DNA of 64,000 nucleotides from Nematocida ironsii (taxonomy: Eukaryota > Microsporidia), in the NCBI GenBank assembly GCA_001642415.1, contig LTDK01000144.1, positions 1 through 64,000 of the forward strand. Direction: 5' to 3'. The position numbers and the translations under genes were made by a program. Positions 56,127-64,000 of the stretch are shown piece after piece. The first letter of the stretch is position 1. Every line of letters begins with the position of its first letter. The notes under the pieces are model-generated. The model saw nothing but the letters and a program-made list of their open reading frames with translations, had not been told where the DNA came from and searched no databases.

Positions 56127-57533
56127 CTACTGCATTCCTTTGTATTTCATCTGCTCTTTTACAAATAACTCAAAGTACTGCCCAATAATTGACACGGCCA
56201 ATATGATGTTTTGTCCTGACCCAATTGTATCAAGCAAGTCACTCATTATACTGATGCCTCCTACAATTAAACCAGAAAGCACAGCTGCAATTGGTATATA
56301 CCTATCTAACATATCCTGTGTTCCCTGAACAGAATATCCCTTCACAACTAGTTTTTGTTTCTGGAGTTGTTTTCCCACCTCTTTTGGCGAGCTTTCATTC
56401 ATATCTACCCAGTAGTATGCCAGAAGACCAGAAGTGGTCAACATGAACAAGGTGTAAATCAAGAAATGGATTGGGTTCTTTAATGCTGCCAGAATATTAA
56501 CAGGTGGTGATATAAAGTATGCTATTCCCTTAACAGGCACATATATCATACTTTCATTTATGTCCCACAGACCTAGAATTCTTGTATACCACTTAGTTGG
56601 GAATCTGTCAAAGAGGAACTTGGATATTCTGTAGTAGTTTGTGAGTATCTGGTTCTGTATGATAATTGGTGTGCTAGAAACATAGAACAGCTTAATTCCC
56701 CAGTTAATGTATCTTGTCTTCATTTGGGTAGACTCTAACTGTAGGTCTAGACGTATATTATACAAATATATAACTAGAGAAAACATTGCAACTGTTGTAA
56801 GTAGGCATGATATGTTTGGGAGATTTTTTCTGAAGAATGCTTCATAGAGTGCCTCAAACTTATTTCTGCGTATTTTCAACAGCTGAAGCAAACTAATCAA
56901 AGACCCCTCAAACTCTGGGCCCTTTCCTGTGTTGTACACTGAAGGACTGAATGCTTTCCACACAATGGACTCGCATATATTTGCTACAATAAATAGATTC
57001 ATACCAGAGCCCAAACCGTATCCCTTCTGAAGCAGCTCATCTAACAGAATAATTATTACTCCAGAGAACATCAGTTGTACTAAAATAAGAATGCATGCAG
57101 ATAGCCCTAAGTTTGATGGTGCCCCAAAGAACCCAGTAGAAATCTGCACCAATGCCTGACTGAATGTAATTATAAGTGCTAGTAGTTTCTGGAGGGAGGC
57201 CATTAAAAGAGAATCCTCTTTTATGTTCTCATCTATTTTTAAAAGATCCACAAACCCAAGGAACTGGATGATAGAACTCGTCATAAGAATGGGGCCTAGA
57301 CCCAAGTCCATTAGAGTCCCTCTGTTACCCGCCATCATTGCTCTAAGCCAATAAACAGGATCGGCTTTATCATTTATCATAATACCAAATAGTGGTATCT
57401 GCGAGGCTACAAAGTAAATAAGTATTGCAATTAGTGTCCATAAAAGCTTCTCTTGGAATAGAACTTTTCTGTCACTTGACTGCACTTCTGGTAAGAATGG
57501 CACAAATGGCTTAACAAAGTCAAGGATGCGCAT
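56127..57533 (-). CDS. SEC61: Sec61 alpha subunit, ER protein translocon, 468 aa
   Basis: The channel-forming subunit of the ER translocon, essential for export of the secreted family proteins in this window. The N-terminus (ILDFVKPFVPFLPEV) and the plug/TM2 region (SQIPLFGI, RAMMAGNRGTLMDLGLGPILMTSSIIQFL) are hallmarks of Sec61 alpha. About ten membrane spans follow, including the GYGLGSGMNLFI segment. A late loop with IPIAAVLSGLIVGGISI leads to the C-terminal span ILAVSIIGQYFE. Length is typical of the family (~475). The gene is convergent with the ATM/Tel1 gene, 103 bp apart. Confidence 0.95.
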   Translation of the reverse strand: MRILDFVKPFVPFLPEVQSSDRKVLFQEKLLWTLIAILIYFVASQIPLFGIMINDKADPVYWLRAMMAGNRGTLMDLGLGPILMTSSIIQFLGFVDLLKIDENIKEDSLLMASLQKLLALIITFSQALVQISTGFFGAPSNLGLSACILILVQLMFSGVIIILLDELLQKGYGLGSGMNLFIVANICESIVWKAFSPSVYNTGKGPEFEGSLISLLQLLKIRRNKFEALYEAFFRKNLPNISCLLTTVAMFSLVIYLYNIRLDLQLESTQMKTRYINWGIKLFYVSSTPIIIQNQILTNYYRISKFLFDRFPTKWYTRILGLWDINESMIYVPVKGIAYFISPPVNILAALKNPIHFLIYTLFMLTTSGLLAYYWVDMNESSPKEVGKQLQKQKLVVKGYSVQGTQDMLDRYIPIAAVLSGLIVGGISIMSDLLDTIGSGQNIILAVSIIGQYFELFVKEQMKYKGMQ

Positions 57534-57846
57534 TAGAATTATTAAAATAAAAAATATTTTGAATTTATAATTTAAAATTAATTAAATCCCGAATTACGCA
57601 TTTCCTTGAAGCCCAGCCGCATTTTGCTAATAAATAAAATATACCGTAAATAGCCTATTCTGGGTTATTATTGTTATGAAAATATTCGGGTTATTTATTG
57701 TATATTATGCTATATATTATAAGTATTTTTAAACTTCTATAGGTTATATAGGCAGTTGTTCACATGAGTTTTTATATGAACGGCTCTATGCTCTTATTAA
57801 AGAACACACTTGGTGGTTTGAGTAATTAGCAGTTGTAATTTTATAG
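57534..57846. other. Spacer upstream of Sec61
   Basis: 313 bp, AT-rich, between two minus-strand genes. TTCGGGTTATT lies at about 57685 and ATCCCGAATTACGC near 57585, so TAACCCGA-like words occur here as well, about 50 and 150 bp upstream of the Sec61 start. No gene or RNA. Confidence 0.4.
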
Positions 57847-58575
57847 TTAAATATATTCAGAAAGATCACTTTCCACTGCGTTCGGGTCTTTAAAGTTTTC
57901 CTGCACGGTTTCTATTAATTTTTGCATTGATTCTGTCTTTACATAGCTATTAAGATACTTTTTTATATAAAGTATGTTTATAATTAACTGATTCCCCTTT
58001 TTGCCAAATGGCTTAGACTTACTTAAAAAAGCTTCTTTTATCTCTTCTGCAAGAAGGTCTTCTACTCTTTCTAGAATTAGTCTTTTAGGCTCCTTAAATA
58101 CATCTTCCTTGTCTTTTGTATTATTTTTGCTCTCTCCAATAAATATGCGAATATCCTCTACAATTTTAATTGCCCATTGCTCTGGCTTCACTGAATAATT
58201 CGAATTTTCTGTATACGTTCCCTGAAACATATCCAGTATTATGGCACGTATCTTTAATACTTCTCTTTTGCTTGCATAATTAAGCACTTCTTTCTGAAGC
58301 TTCTCTCTTATTTCACTCTTCAGCACCTTCTCATTATCCTGGGCGTTCTGTAGAATAGAATACATACATACGCTTAAAGAATAAAGCATAGGAAGGCTTG
58401 TTTCTTTTCTGTATATCTTGTCAATGCTTAAATTTATGTACAGATTGATCATTTTTCTTCTGTACCTGTTAATTTCTTTTCTGTTTAAGTCTTCAATAAG
58501 TGAAGAAAACACCTGAAATAATTCTTCTGTTGTGCATTCCATTGCCAAAATAATTGCTAAAACATATTTCACCAT
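57847..58575 (-). CDS. Hypothetical helical protein, 242 aa
   Basis: Predicted mostly alpha-helical, Lys/Glu/Leu-rich, with no signal peptide (a short hydrophobic start MVKYVLAIILAM precedes MECTTEEL). A second ATG at residue 12 could be the real start and would give a fully soluble protein. Helices with RKEINRYRRKMINLYINL and EDLLAEEIKEAFL suggest a complex subunit. I do not recognise the family. It ends 313 bp upstream of the Sec61 start, and its ATG is 21 bp from the stop of the LSm-like gene. Confidence 0.65.
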   Translation of the reverse strand: MVKYVLAIILAMECTTEELFQVFSSLIEDLNRKEINRYRRKMINLYINLSIDKIYRKETSLPMLYSLSVCMYSILQNAQDNEKVLKSEIREKLQKEVLNYASKREVLKIRAIILDMFQGTYTENSNYSVKPEQWAIKIVEDIRIFIGESKNNTKDKEDVFKEPKRLILERVEDLLAEEIKEAFLSKSKPFGKKGNQLIINILYIKKYLNSYVKTESMQKLIETVQENFKDPNAVESDLSEYI

Positions 58576-58596
58576 AAAATACTTTAAAACATACTC

Positions 58597-58950
58597 TCAC
58601 AGTGTTTCTTCTATTTGCTCAACAACATTCCCCTTTACAATGTATATGTTTTTTTCTCCGCGTATTACCACATTTAAATACGTGTCTATTTCTTCGCAGA
58701 CACCTTTTATTTCCCTTCCTAAATACTTTACAATCACTTTCTTTCCTATAAATAAAGACTTCTCAGATGGCACAGCTTTATTCTTGCGCTTAATCTCTCT
58801 TCTTTTCTCATCTGAAACACTAAATGTACTCTTAGTCCTGTCTTTCCCTTTATTTTTAGTTAAATTGTCATTTTTACACTTTTTACTCCTCTCTTCACCT
58901 GTGCTCTTTCTTTTCTCATGCCCACTCGTGCGCTCTGTCTTTTTCTGCAT
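58597..58950 (-). CDS. Sm/LSm-fold protein with basic N-terminal extension, 117 aa
   Basis: The C-terminal ~50 residues follow the Sm pattern: LFIGKKVIVKYLGREIKGVCEEIDTYLNVVI (split here: an IGKKV strand, a GREIKGV strand and the IDTYLNVV Sm1 motif). The Sm2-like strand YIVKGNVVEQI, with a KGN at the usual RGN position, follows. The loop between Sm1 and Sm2 is very short. The first ~65 residues are Lys/Glu/Arg/Ser-rich and disordered, which is unusual for canonical Sm proteins. It could be an LSm1-7 subunit acting in mRNA decay or another Sm-like RNA-binding protein. Its ATG overlaps the TAA stop of the upstream Psf1 gene by one base (TAATG). Confidence 0.6.
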   Translation of the reverse strand: MQKKTERTSGHEKRKSTGEERSKKCKNDNLTKNKGKDRTKSTFSVSDEKRREIKRKNKAVPSEKSLFIGKKVIVKYLGREIKGVCEEIDTYLNVVIRGEKNIYIVKGNVVEQIEETL

Positions 58951-59492
58951 TATTTTTTTACTACCTCCATAGACCCGTTATTTAAAAGATATTCTACCTC
59001 TCTCTTCCTTATAAAGTATAAAGACCCCTTTTTTGTTTCTATTAGATTGCCGCCCATTTCTATTATACCGCACTCTTTCTTGGCTAGTACATGCACATAG
59101 TACTCTATCGGCACATCTCGGTGCATAAAATTTATGAATGGAAAATTGCTGTAGTATTTGTTTGTTATTTCTTTGAACTTTTTAAGGTAAATATCCCCGC
59201 CACCACTCAATTCTGCCTTATCAGCGACTCCTGCTGCATCCTCGTGTATATATGACTCAAGTAGTCTATTTCTTTCTATTTCTTTTATTTTTATAATTCT
59301 CACAAGCCTTTCTGTCTCTCTCTTTAGGAATAAATAGCACAGCGAGAGTTCTACTGAATTCGGGTCTTTTTCTATTTCAACCGCCAATTCCTTTAACTGG
59401 TTCTCTTTTATTAAAATCTGGGACTTTATCCTTGCAAGCTCTTTCTTATTTGTTCTGCTTAAGAGTATCGCATTCAGTGCTTCTTCTTGCAT
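58950..59492 (-). CDS. PSF1: GINS complex subunit Psf1, 180 aa
   Basis: Psf1 is one of the four GINS subunits that join Cdc45 and MCM2-7 in the replicative helicase. Residues ~1-90 are helical (the A domain), including LCYLFLKRETERLVRIIKIKEIERNRLL, which corresponds to the family's NKR...R helix pair. The C-terminal ~60 residues (about 118-178) strongly resemble the small Psf1 B domain: the segments VPIEYYVHVL, CGIIEMGGNLIETKKGS, YFIRKREVEYLL and NNGSMEVV match its order of strands. Length is slightly below the usual ~200. The stop overlaps the start of the LSm-like gene by one base, and the start overlaps the next upstream frame by 19 bases, so the three may be co-transcribed or share regulatory DNA. 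Confidence 0.75.
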   Translation of the reverse strand: MQEEALNAILLSRTNKKELARIKSQILIKENQLKELAVEIEKDPNSVELSLCYLFLKRETERLVRIIKIKEIERNRLLESYIHEDAAGVADKAELSGGGDIYLKKFKEITNKYYSNFPFINFMHRDVPIEYYVHVLAKKECGIIEMGGNLIETKKGSLYFIRKREVEYLLNNGSMEVVKK

Positions 59493-59668
59493 TTTTCACT
59501 TCCTTCTAGGCCAGCAAAAAATTCATTTAGTATTGAGTGCGTGCTTCTCCCCTCCTCTTCATCGGCTGGCTGAACTTTAATCCTCTTTTTTATTTCTTTC
59601 AACTCTTCGGTTATTAATTCATACGTCTTTAAGATCTCTTGAATGACTTCCTTTGTAATGTCCTGCAT
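59474..59668 (-). CDS. Small coiled-coil protein, hypothetical, 64 aa
   Basis: A 64-residue frame whose last 19 bases overlap the Psf1 start. It begins with an amphipathic helix (TKEVIQEILKTYELITEELKEI within residues 5-26, split here), followed by an acidic linker and STHSILNEFFAGL. It has an ATG and balanced composition, and sits in a tightly packed same-strand cluster. I think it is a real small protein but cannot name it. The alternative is a fortuitous frame in the Psf1 leader. Confidence 0.45.
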   Translation of the reverse strand: MQDITKEVIQEILKTYELITEELKEIKKRIKVQPADEEEGRSTHSILNEFFAGLEGSEKCKKKH

Positions 59669-59750
59669 TTTTTATCTTTTCTTCATTTCTTATATGCATA
59701 ATAAGTCTTTGTTTTATTAATCTGTAAATTATTCTATGATTGTTCATTTA

Positions 59751-61001
59751 TTATGAATATGTGTGCACTTTGTTGTGGAAGTCTTTCACACTTGTGCAGT
59801 CCTTGATTTTTTTGCAGAATCTGTAAATGCTGCACGCTTCGTTTTTTGTGTTTTGTAAAACTTTGGCCGATCTTTCTTTTATTAAATCTAAAACTAATTC
59901 TTTTGTATAGTTCTTGTGGTCTAACGGATCTTTAAGTGGGCCGGTTAAAATAACTTCGGAATTGAGTTTCATATAGCTCTCTATAATTAGGTCCAGCTTC
60001 TTTATAGATTTCTGCGAAATAATAAACTGTGCCTCTGTTTTGTCTAACATAACAATCATCCCTAGATCTATAAGACGTAAATCTGCAATTGTACACCAAA
60101 TTTGCTGTAGTTTGGCAATTGCACAGTTAATAGGTGGCATGTTTGATATTCTGTAAAAAAGATACTGGTTATTTCTTCTAGAAATTTCTCTTCTTGTCAT
60201 TTCTTCTAGACATAATTGTGCTTTCTCTTGTGTCAATCTCTTTCTCTTCCTTTCTTTCTCTTTCTTAGCAGGGATTTCTGTATTATAAGACATATTTGGC
60301 TGATAGAAATTGTTTTCAAGAATTTCTTCATACACTACCTCTGGGTATATATCCTGTTTTTCTTGTAACAATTCCCTTTCTAACGACTCATCATATGAGG
60401 ACATGCCATTCTCAAATACTTCTGCTGTTTTTTCGCTTTTAACCAACATTTTTGGTGTTTCTTCTTTTGGTGCCTCTCCTAGCGTCTTTGCATTTAATAG
60501 TGTAGTTATTCCTTCTAATATATTTTTCATCTGGTTAATCACTGGAGATGACTCTATAAGCTGATTAAATGCGTGATGTGTTGGATCTATTGGTTGTGGA
60601 TTAGCTGAGCGAATTGGTAAAATAAGCGAAGACCCTGCCCGTACTTCATTTGTTTTTTTCTGCTTGCTTTTTACCGGACACTCGCGGTCACTTCTTTCTT
60701 TTGATGAAGTACTAAAGCCGTTTGAGTTCCTGCGCTGGTTTCTTGTTGTTGAATTTCTTTCTACTGGGGCCTCTTCTGTGTGGTTTAAATATTTTGACCT
60801 TTCCAGCCGGTTTATTATTTCTTGTATCTTTTTCTCTCTTTTTTCGCTTGCCTCAACGGGAATGGACGGCTTGTTTCTCATATTATTTTTATTTATATTT
60901 TCTGCAAACTCTTTATCCATTAATAATTCATTTGAAATTGCATGCGCTCTACTTTTAGTGGTACTTTCTCTCTCCTGTCTTGGTTTCTGCCCTCCTCTCA
61001 T
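59751..61001 (-). CDS. Hypothetical basic protein with disordered N-terminal half, 416 aa
   Basis: Residues 1-250 are rich in Arg, Lys, Ser, Asn and Glu and appear disordered, with a nuclear-localisation-like KKEKERKRKRL near residue 250. The C-terminal ~150 residues are folded-looking, with segments such as ISNMPPINCAIAKLQQIW, ADLRLIDLGMIVML, LDLIIESYMKLNSEVIL and SIYRFCKKIKDC. There is no signal peptide or membrane span. No known domain is recognised. A nuclear or RNA-associated role is only suggested by the basic region. Confidence 0.65.
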   Translation of the reverse strand: MRGGQKPRQERESTTKSRAHAISNELLMDKEFAENINKNNMRNKPSIPVEASEKREKKIQEIINRLERSKYLNHTEEAPVERNSTTRNQRRNSNGFSTSSKERSDRECPVKSKQKKTNEVRAGSSLILPIRSANPQPIDPTHHAFNQLIESSPVINQMKNILEGITTLLNAKTLGEAPKEETPKMLVKSEKTAEVFENGMSSYDESLERELLQEKQDIYPEVVYEEILENNFYQPNMSYNTEIPAKKEKERKRKRLTQEKAQLCLEEMTRREISRRNNQYLFYRISNMPPINCAIAKLQQIWCTIADLRLIDLGMIVMLDKTEAQFIISQKSIKKLDLIIESYMKLNSEVILTGPLKDPLDHKNYTKELVLDLIKERSAKVLQNTKNEACSIYRFCKKIKDCTSVKDFHNKVHTYS

Positions 61002-61472
61002 TGATTTACCACGCCTCTATCAAATTTTTTTTAATTTATATTCTCAAGCCCAGTAATACAACTGTGTATATATACTACTATTATAGAACAATTTATTTTC
61101 AACGATTCAAACCGCCTGCACACATAATTATTCCGTATATTATTTACATATTTTATTTTTATCGTAATTTTCTTACATATATTTATAACAACTAGTTAGA
61201 AGGTATTTAAATGTATGTGTAATAAATCGCAATACCAATAAGCGGATGTCGCCCATATAGCATATCCCAGAGGAAACCCCTCTATTATTTGTAAGTATTA
61301 ATAATTTAGTATAAATAATTTATTATTGTTTATAACCAGTTTATTGTTGCCCATATTCATAGTTAATGGCGTTGTTTTACTTATTAACATGAAATGTTTG
61401 ACCATGCATCTCTTCAGTGATTTTTTCAGTTATTTAATTTTTGTAATATTTTATGTTTTAATTCTTCTCATA
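61002..61472. other. 471 bp spacer between housekeeping block and retroelement remnant
   Basis: AT-rich with only short frames. It has a less AT-rich tract at about 61225-61290 (AAGCGGATGTCGCCCATATAG...). No repeat termini or target-site duplications are recognisable, so I cannot define the end of the retroelement here. Confidence 0.35.
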
Positions 61473-62654
61473 TTAGTATAGATGCGCAATTCTATTCTCT
61501 GCTTTTGTAATATAATCTTCCATTATAGACTCCTGCCCAGTTACTTTTTTCATCTTCATATTATACTGAATAGTTATATCTTTCATTTTTCTTACATATA
61601 TGTTTGTAGTTTTATCACATACTAGAATGTCTTTGTCTTCTGTGCAGATATACATCTTTCTATTTTCTTTTGATATTAAGGATTTGAAATATATCACTGC
61701 ACCAATTATTCCTATTGCTTCTTTCTCTGTTTTTGTAAGTTTTTTATCTAGTTCCATTGCAGTAAATAATGTACTAAATATACCAATTAGCTTATTTCCT
61801 TGGGTAAGTATAGACTCTATACCTTGATCGCGCACTACTGTGTATAAATTAAATGGTAACGTAGAAACTGGATTAGTAAATGCTATCTGTCTTTCTATCT
61901 GATAGATAATTGCTTGGCGCGCCTTTTCATCCTCTTTAGTCCAAGTTATTGGCTGATTTTTATTATTATTATTACACTCCATTTTCTTTATTTTTTCGGC
62001 AATAGGAGCTATTATTATATTAAATCCCGGTATATATACAAGGATTGCTTTACATAGATATATGAACTGTAGTACATCTATGCATTTCTTTGGAGGCGGA
62101 GCTTTTTTTAGTGCTTGAAATATTGTGGTGTTTGCTTGCACGCCTTTTTTTGTTATTACATGATTTCCATAACATGCCATTCTCTTTAATACGCAAGAGT
62201 CCTTTTCTGTACGTAGTTCCAGGCCAAGCATGTTTAGATGATTTAGTACTTGGTTTGAGTGATCCATATGTTCTAATAATGTTTCAGAAAATATAAGAAT
62301 GCTGTCTACAAATACCTTTACAAAAGGTAGATGCCCAACTACTTCAACCATTTCCTGATATATTAATTTATGCTCAGACTCTATTTCTTCTGGAGTCTCT
62401 AAATGTGCAGAGTGCTGATTGTTTATGGCACCCCTGGTAGACTTCTGTGCATCTTCATGCCAAAATGGCTGTTTATATGAAGTATAAATATAATATTTAC
62501 TGTAGTGTTCCTGGCCAGGGGGAATTTCTCTTAATATGTCATATATATCTGGAATTATATCTTCCTTATCTGCTGTACTGTTATTTACCTTAGAATAATC
62601 TGCCACTGGCTGGTTTTTCCCGTTTCCTCGTAAATGTGAACTCTTATTAGTCAT
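61473..62654 (-). CDS. Ty3/Gypsy reverse transcriptase/RNase H-derived frame, catalytic site altered, 393 aa
   Basis: The segment VFVDSILIFSETLLEHMDH corresponds to the palm motif of Ty3/Gypsy reverse transcriptases (usually YxDD followed by ILIFS and a H..H pattern). Here the second catalytic Asp is Ser118, next to D117. It is followed by GLELRTEKDSCVL, a GNHVITKKGV segment and the connection (IAPIAEKIK, ITWTKEDEKA). Then comes a degenerate RNase H start (VVRDQGIESILTQGNKLIG) and KLTKTEKEAIGIIGAVIYFK. The N-terminal 90 residues do not match the normal fingers region. The frame is open and ATG-initiated, so it may be an expressed relic, but polymerase activity is not expected. Whether it is domesticated or simply not yet broken cannot be told from one copy. 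Confidence 0.65.
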   Translation of the reverse strand: MTNKSSHLRGNGKNQPVADYSKVNNSTADKEDIIPDIYDILREIPPGQEHYSKYYIYTSYKQPFWHEDAQKSTRGAINNQHSAHLETPEEIESEHKLIYQEMVEVVGHLPFVKVFVDSILIFSETLLEHMDHSNQVLNHLNMLGLELRTEKDSCVLKRMACYGNHVITKKGVQANTTIFQALKKAPPPKKCIDVLQFIYLCKAILVYIPGFNIIIAPIAEKIKKMECNNNNKNQPITWTKEDEKARQAIIYQIERQIAFTNPVSTLPFNLYTVVRDQGIESILTQGNKLIGIFSTLFTAMELDKKLTKTEKEAIGIIGAVIYFKSLISKENRKMYICTEDKDILVCDKTTNIYVRKMKDITIQYNMKMKKVTGQESIMEDYITKAENRIAHLY

Positions 62655-63137
62655 GCCAAACTTTCTTTTTTATTAATTTTTGAAAATATTATATAATTTC
62701 AGCCCTCTATTATTTGATTACATCTTACCAATACACTTCCAAATAAGAGGCGCATTCTATAAATTATATTTCATTGCTACTAGAAGGCGCAATGACATTA
62801 CTGAGGCGTGCATGATATCCGTGGGCACACAGAGAACCAATACCACTATTTCATACCTTCTATTTTTAGTTTTTGCTGGAATATATGGAGAAGTAAAATC
62901 ATCCTCCCTTTACTTTCTTAATAATATTATTCTATTGTAGTCTCCTTATCTTCTCTTTTAATATAGAAATATGATGTTTTTCTATTTTGTTCTTGCTTCT
63001 TTATTTCTTCTCTATTTTTTTAGAATCTGCTGCTGTGTATAGCACGGAGAGTTAGAGGCTCTTAAGGAATTGCTTATTTTTTTAGAAGGCATCTATGGGA
63101 ACTTCATACATAACTTGTTATTTGTCGAGAATAAGTA
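62655..63137 (-). pseudogene. Broken stretch between protease-like and RT-like frames
   Basis: 483 bp with several stops in every minus-strand frame. In an intact element this interval would hold the reverse transcriptase fingers and proximal palm. By eye I find only short charged fragments (for example KREDKETT) that could be relics, so assignment is by position. Confidence 0.3.
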
Positions 63138-64000
63138 TTAGAACCCTGGGAATTTAACTTTATTCTCTTCCATCCATAGAGCACCTAGCGTTGGATCGCC
63201 TGGTTTCACATAGAATTTAAGTTTGTGCATTTGTTGTAGCTCGAATACCCATACCTTTGCTTTTACTACCAATAAAGGAGTGTCTGAATCACCTACCTCA
63301 TTATCATTATATTCACTTTTCTTTTCCTCATAAACAGGAAGTTCTAAAGATTTCACTAGTTCTATTGGCACTGTATTAATATCTGAAATTGGGCATAATT
63401 CAAACCTAACATCTTCCCCGCCAAGTATCATATAAATTCTATGTATAACCATGGGCGGCCTGCAGTTAGGGCAATATATATTAATTGGTGTGTCTTGCAA
63501 TACTTTTTCCTTTTTCTTGTTTGATGAGCTCATCGATTTTGAACCGCCTTCTTTCTCATTCAGTATCTCCTCGTAAATGATGCGCTCATCCTCATTGTAA
63601 CAATCTGGATCATCCGGAATATCTACTGTGTCATATATATCCAAAGCCTCCTGGGCAGTTGGATGGGTTAATGGATTCTGGTAATAGTCATTCATCTCTT
63701 GAATAATCATATTTTCTCTGTATTCTAGCGCACATAAATACGCAGATGTTGATTTTTCATATACTATATTTGAATATCGTGAATGTGTTTCGTAGCACAG
63801 TCCATCTATGAAATCTTTGTATATCCATTGCTTAATCTCTCTATCTGAAATTGGGTATGGCCTCTGTCTTATAATACGCCATCTGACCGCATTGTAATAA
63901 TCTCTAATGTATAAGAAATCTCCTTGGTATGGTGCTACCTTGTCATTACGGGGGTACATATCCTCAATTACCCGGCAAACAGTACTAAGCAAAATATCTA
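63138..64000 (-). CDS. Retroelement gag/protease-like frame, 5' end outside window
   Basis: The frame is open through the window edge; the first codon usually offered as a start is a TTG, so the true start lies beyond 64000. Residues near the beginning (DGLCYETHSRYSNIV, then STSAYLCALEYREN) resemble a gag-like helical region. IYCPNCRPP could be part of a zinc knuckle. The C-terminal ~85 residues have the pattern of a retropepsin: a strand leading to ISDINTVPIELVKSLELPV (family: I-P-x-x-LV-x-x-L-x-L-P), and a closing LGALWMEENKVKF (family: LG-x-x-W-x-x). The catalytic triplet position is CPIS, so the active Asp is absent. Protease activity is therefore unlikely. The stop at 63138 precedes the broken interval. 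Confidence 0.55.
   Translation of the reverse strand, partial: DILLSTVCRVIEDMYPRNDKVAPYQGDFLYIRDYYNAVRWRIIRQRPYPISDREIKQWIYKDFIDGLCYETHSRYSNIVYEKSTSAYLCALEYRENMIIQEMNDYYQNPLTHPTAQEALDIYDTVDIPDDPDCYNEDERIIYEEILNEKEGGSKSMSSSNKKKEKVLQDTPINIYCPNCRPPMVIHRIYMILGGEDVRFELCPISDINTVPIELVKSLELPVYEEKKSEYNDNEVGDSDTPLLVVKAKVWVFELQQMHKLKFYVKPGDPTLGALWMEENKVKFPGF

Larger units (their letters stand above)
61473..64000 (-). mobile_element. Decayed Ty3/Gypsy-type retroelement (gag-protease part and RT/RNase H part)
   Basis: Two minus-strand frames separated by a 483 bp broken stretch follow the order gag/protease then reverse transcriptase/RNase H of a Ty3/Gypsy polyprotein. Both show loss of key catalytic residues (see the two CDS entries). 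No integrase part follows the RT/RNase H frame, and no long terminal repeat is visible inside the window. The element continues beyond position 64000. Confidence 0.6.

Noticed and set aside
62680..62940. 86-codon plus-strand frame in the retroelement interval
   Set aside because: Short, no recognisable pattern, and antisense to the expected direction of the element.
1..64000. tRNA genes
   Set aside because: I looked for B-box-like GGTTCRANTCC words with suitable upstream A boxes and found none outside coding sequence that formed a cloverleaf; a proper scan could still find one.

Overview
The window looks like chromosomal DNA of a microsporidian, most likely a Nematocida-type parasite of nematodes. 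No taxonomic marker was searched; this is inferred from gene content and style. The DNA is very AT-rich, all genes are single uninterrupted frames, several neighbours overlap or lie tens of bases apart, and the core genes are eukaryotic: Sec61 alpha, TFIIE beta, a GINS Psf1 subunit, an mRNA capping guanylyltransferase, a Rab6-type GTPase, a Sec16-like COPII scaffold, an Elp2-like WD40 protein, a DEAH helicase and an ATM/Tel1-type giant kinase. Mixed with them are large secreted proteins of a lineage-specific multigene family.

Layout. 0-11 kb: an unknown gene, a secreted family member (family A), a divergent pair 20 bp apart (TFIIE beta and an intact gene built on a Ty3-type integrase without its catalytic aspartates), a multi-membrane-span protein and a repeat-bearing acidic protein. 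11-17 kb: repeat-rich DNA, a DEAH helicase and a short family A member. 17-24 kb: Sec16-like and Elp2-like genes. 24-36 kb: two more family A members, small membrane proteins, a Tim17/22/23-like protein, and two ~325 bp related elements flanking one family A gene. 36-44.3 kb: an extremely AT-rich, repeat-saturated stretch with Rab6, a SCY1-like pseudokinase, a small secreted protein, an LRR protein with a possible myristoylation site, the capping enzyme and a short membrane protein. 44.3-48.4 kb: a head-to-head pair of secreted or membrane LRR proteins, one ending in a RING-like cysteine cluster. 49-61 kb: a compact housekeeping block (GRAM protein, ATM/Tel1, Sec61, an LSm-like protein overlapping Psf1, and unknowns). 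61.4-64 kb: a decayed Ty3/Gypsy-type element whose protease-like and reverse-transcriptase-like reading frames have lost catalytic residues.

The most unusual DNA-level signal is a short palindromic word (ACACA-N-TGTGT, usually followed by AATAA). It saturates spacers between about 11.6 and 44.3 kb and also sits in frame inside several genes. A second dispersed word, TAACCCGA, occurs in many of the longer spacers. Functions are assigned from motifs visible in the translations; no homology search could be run.
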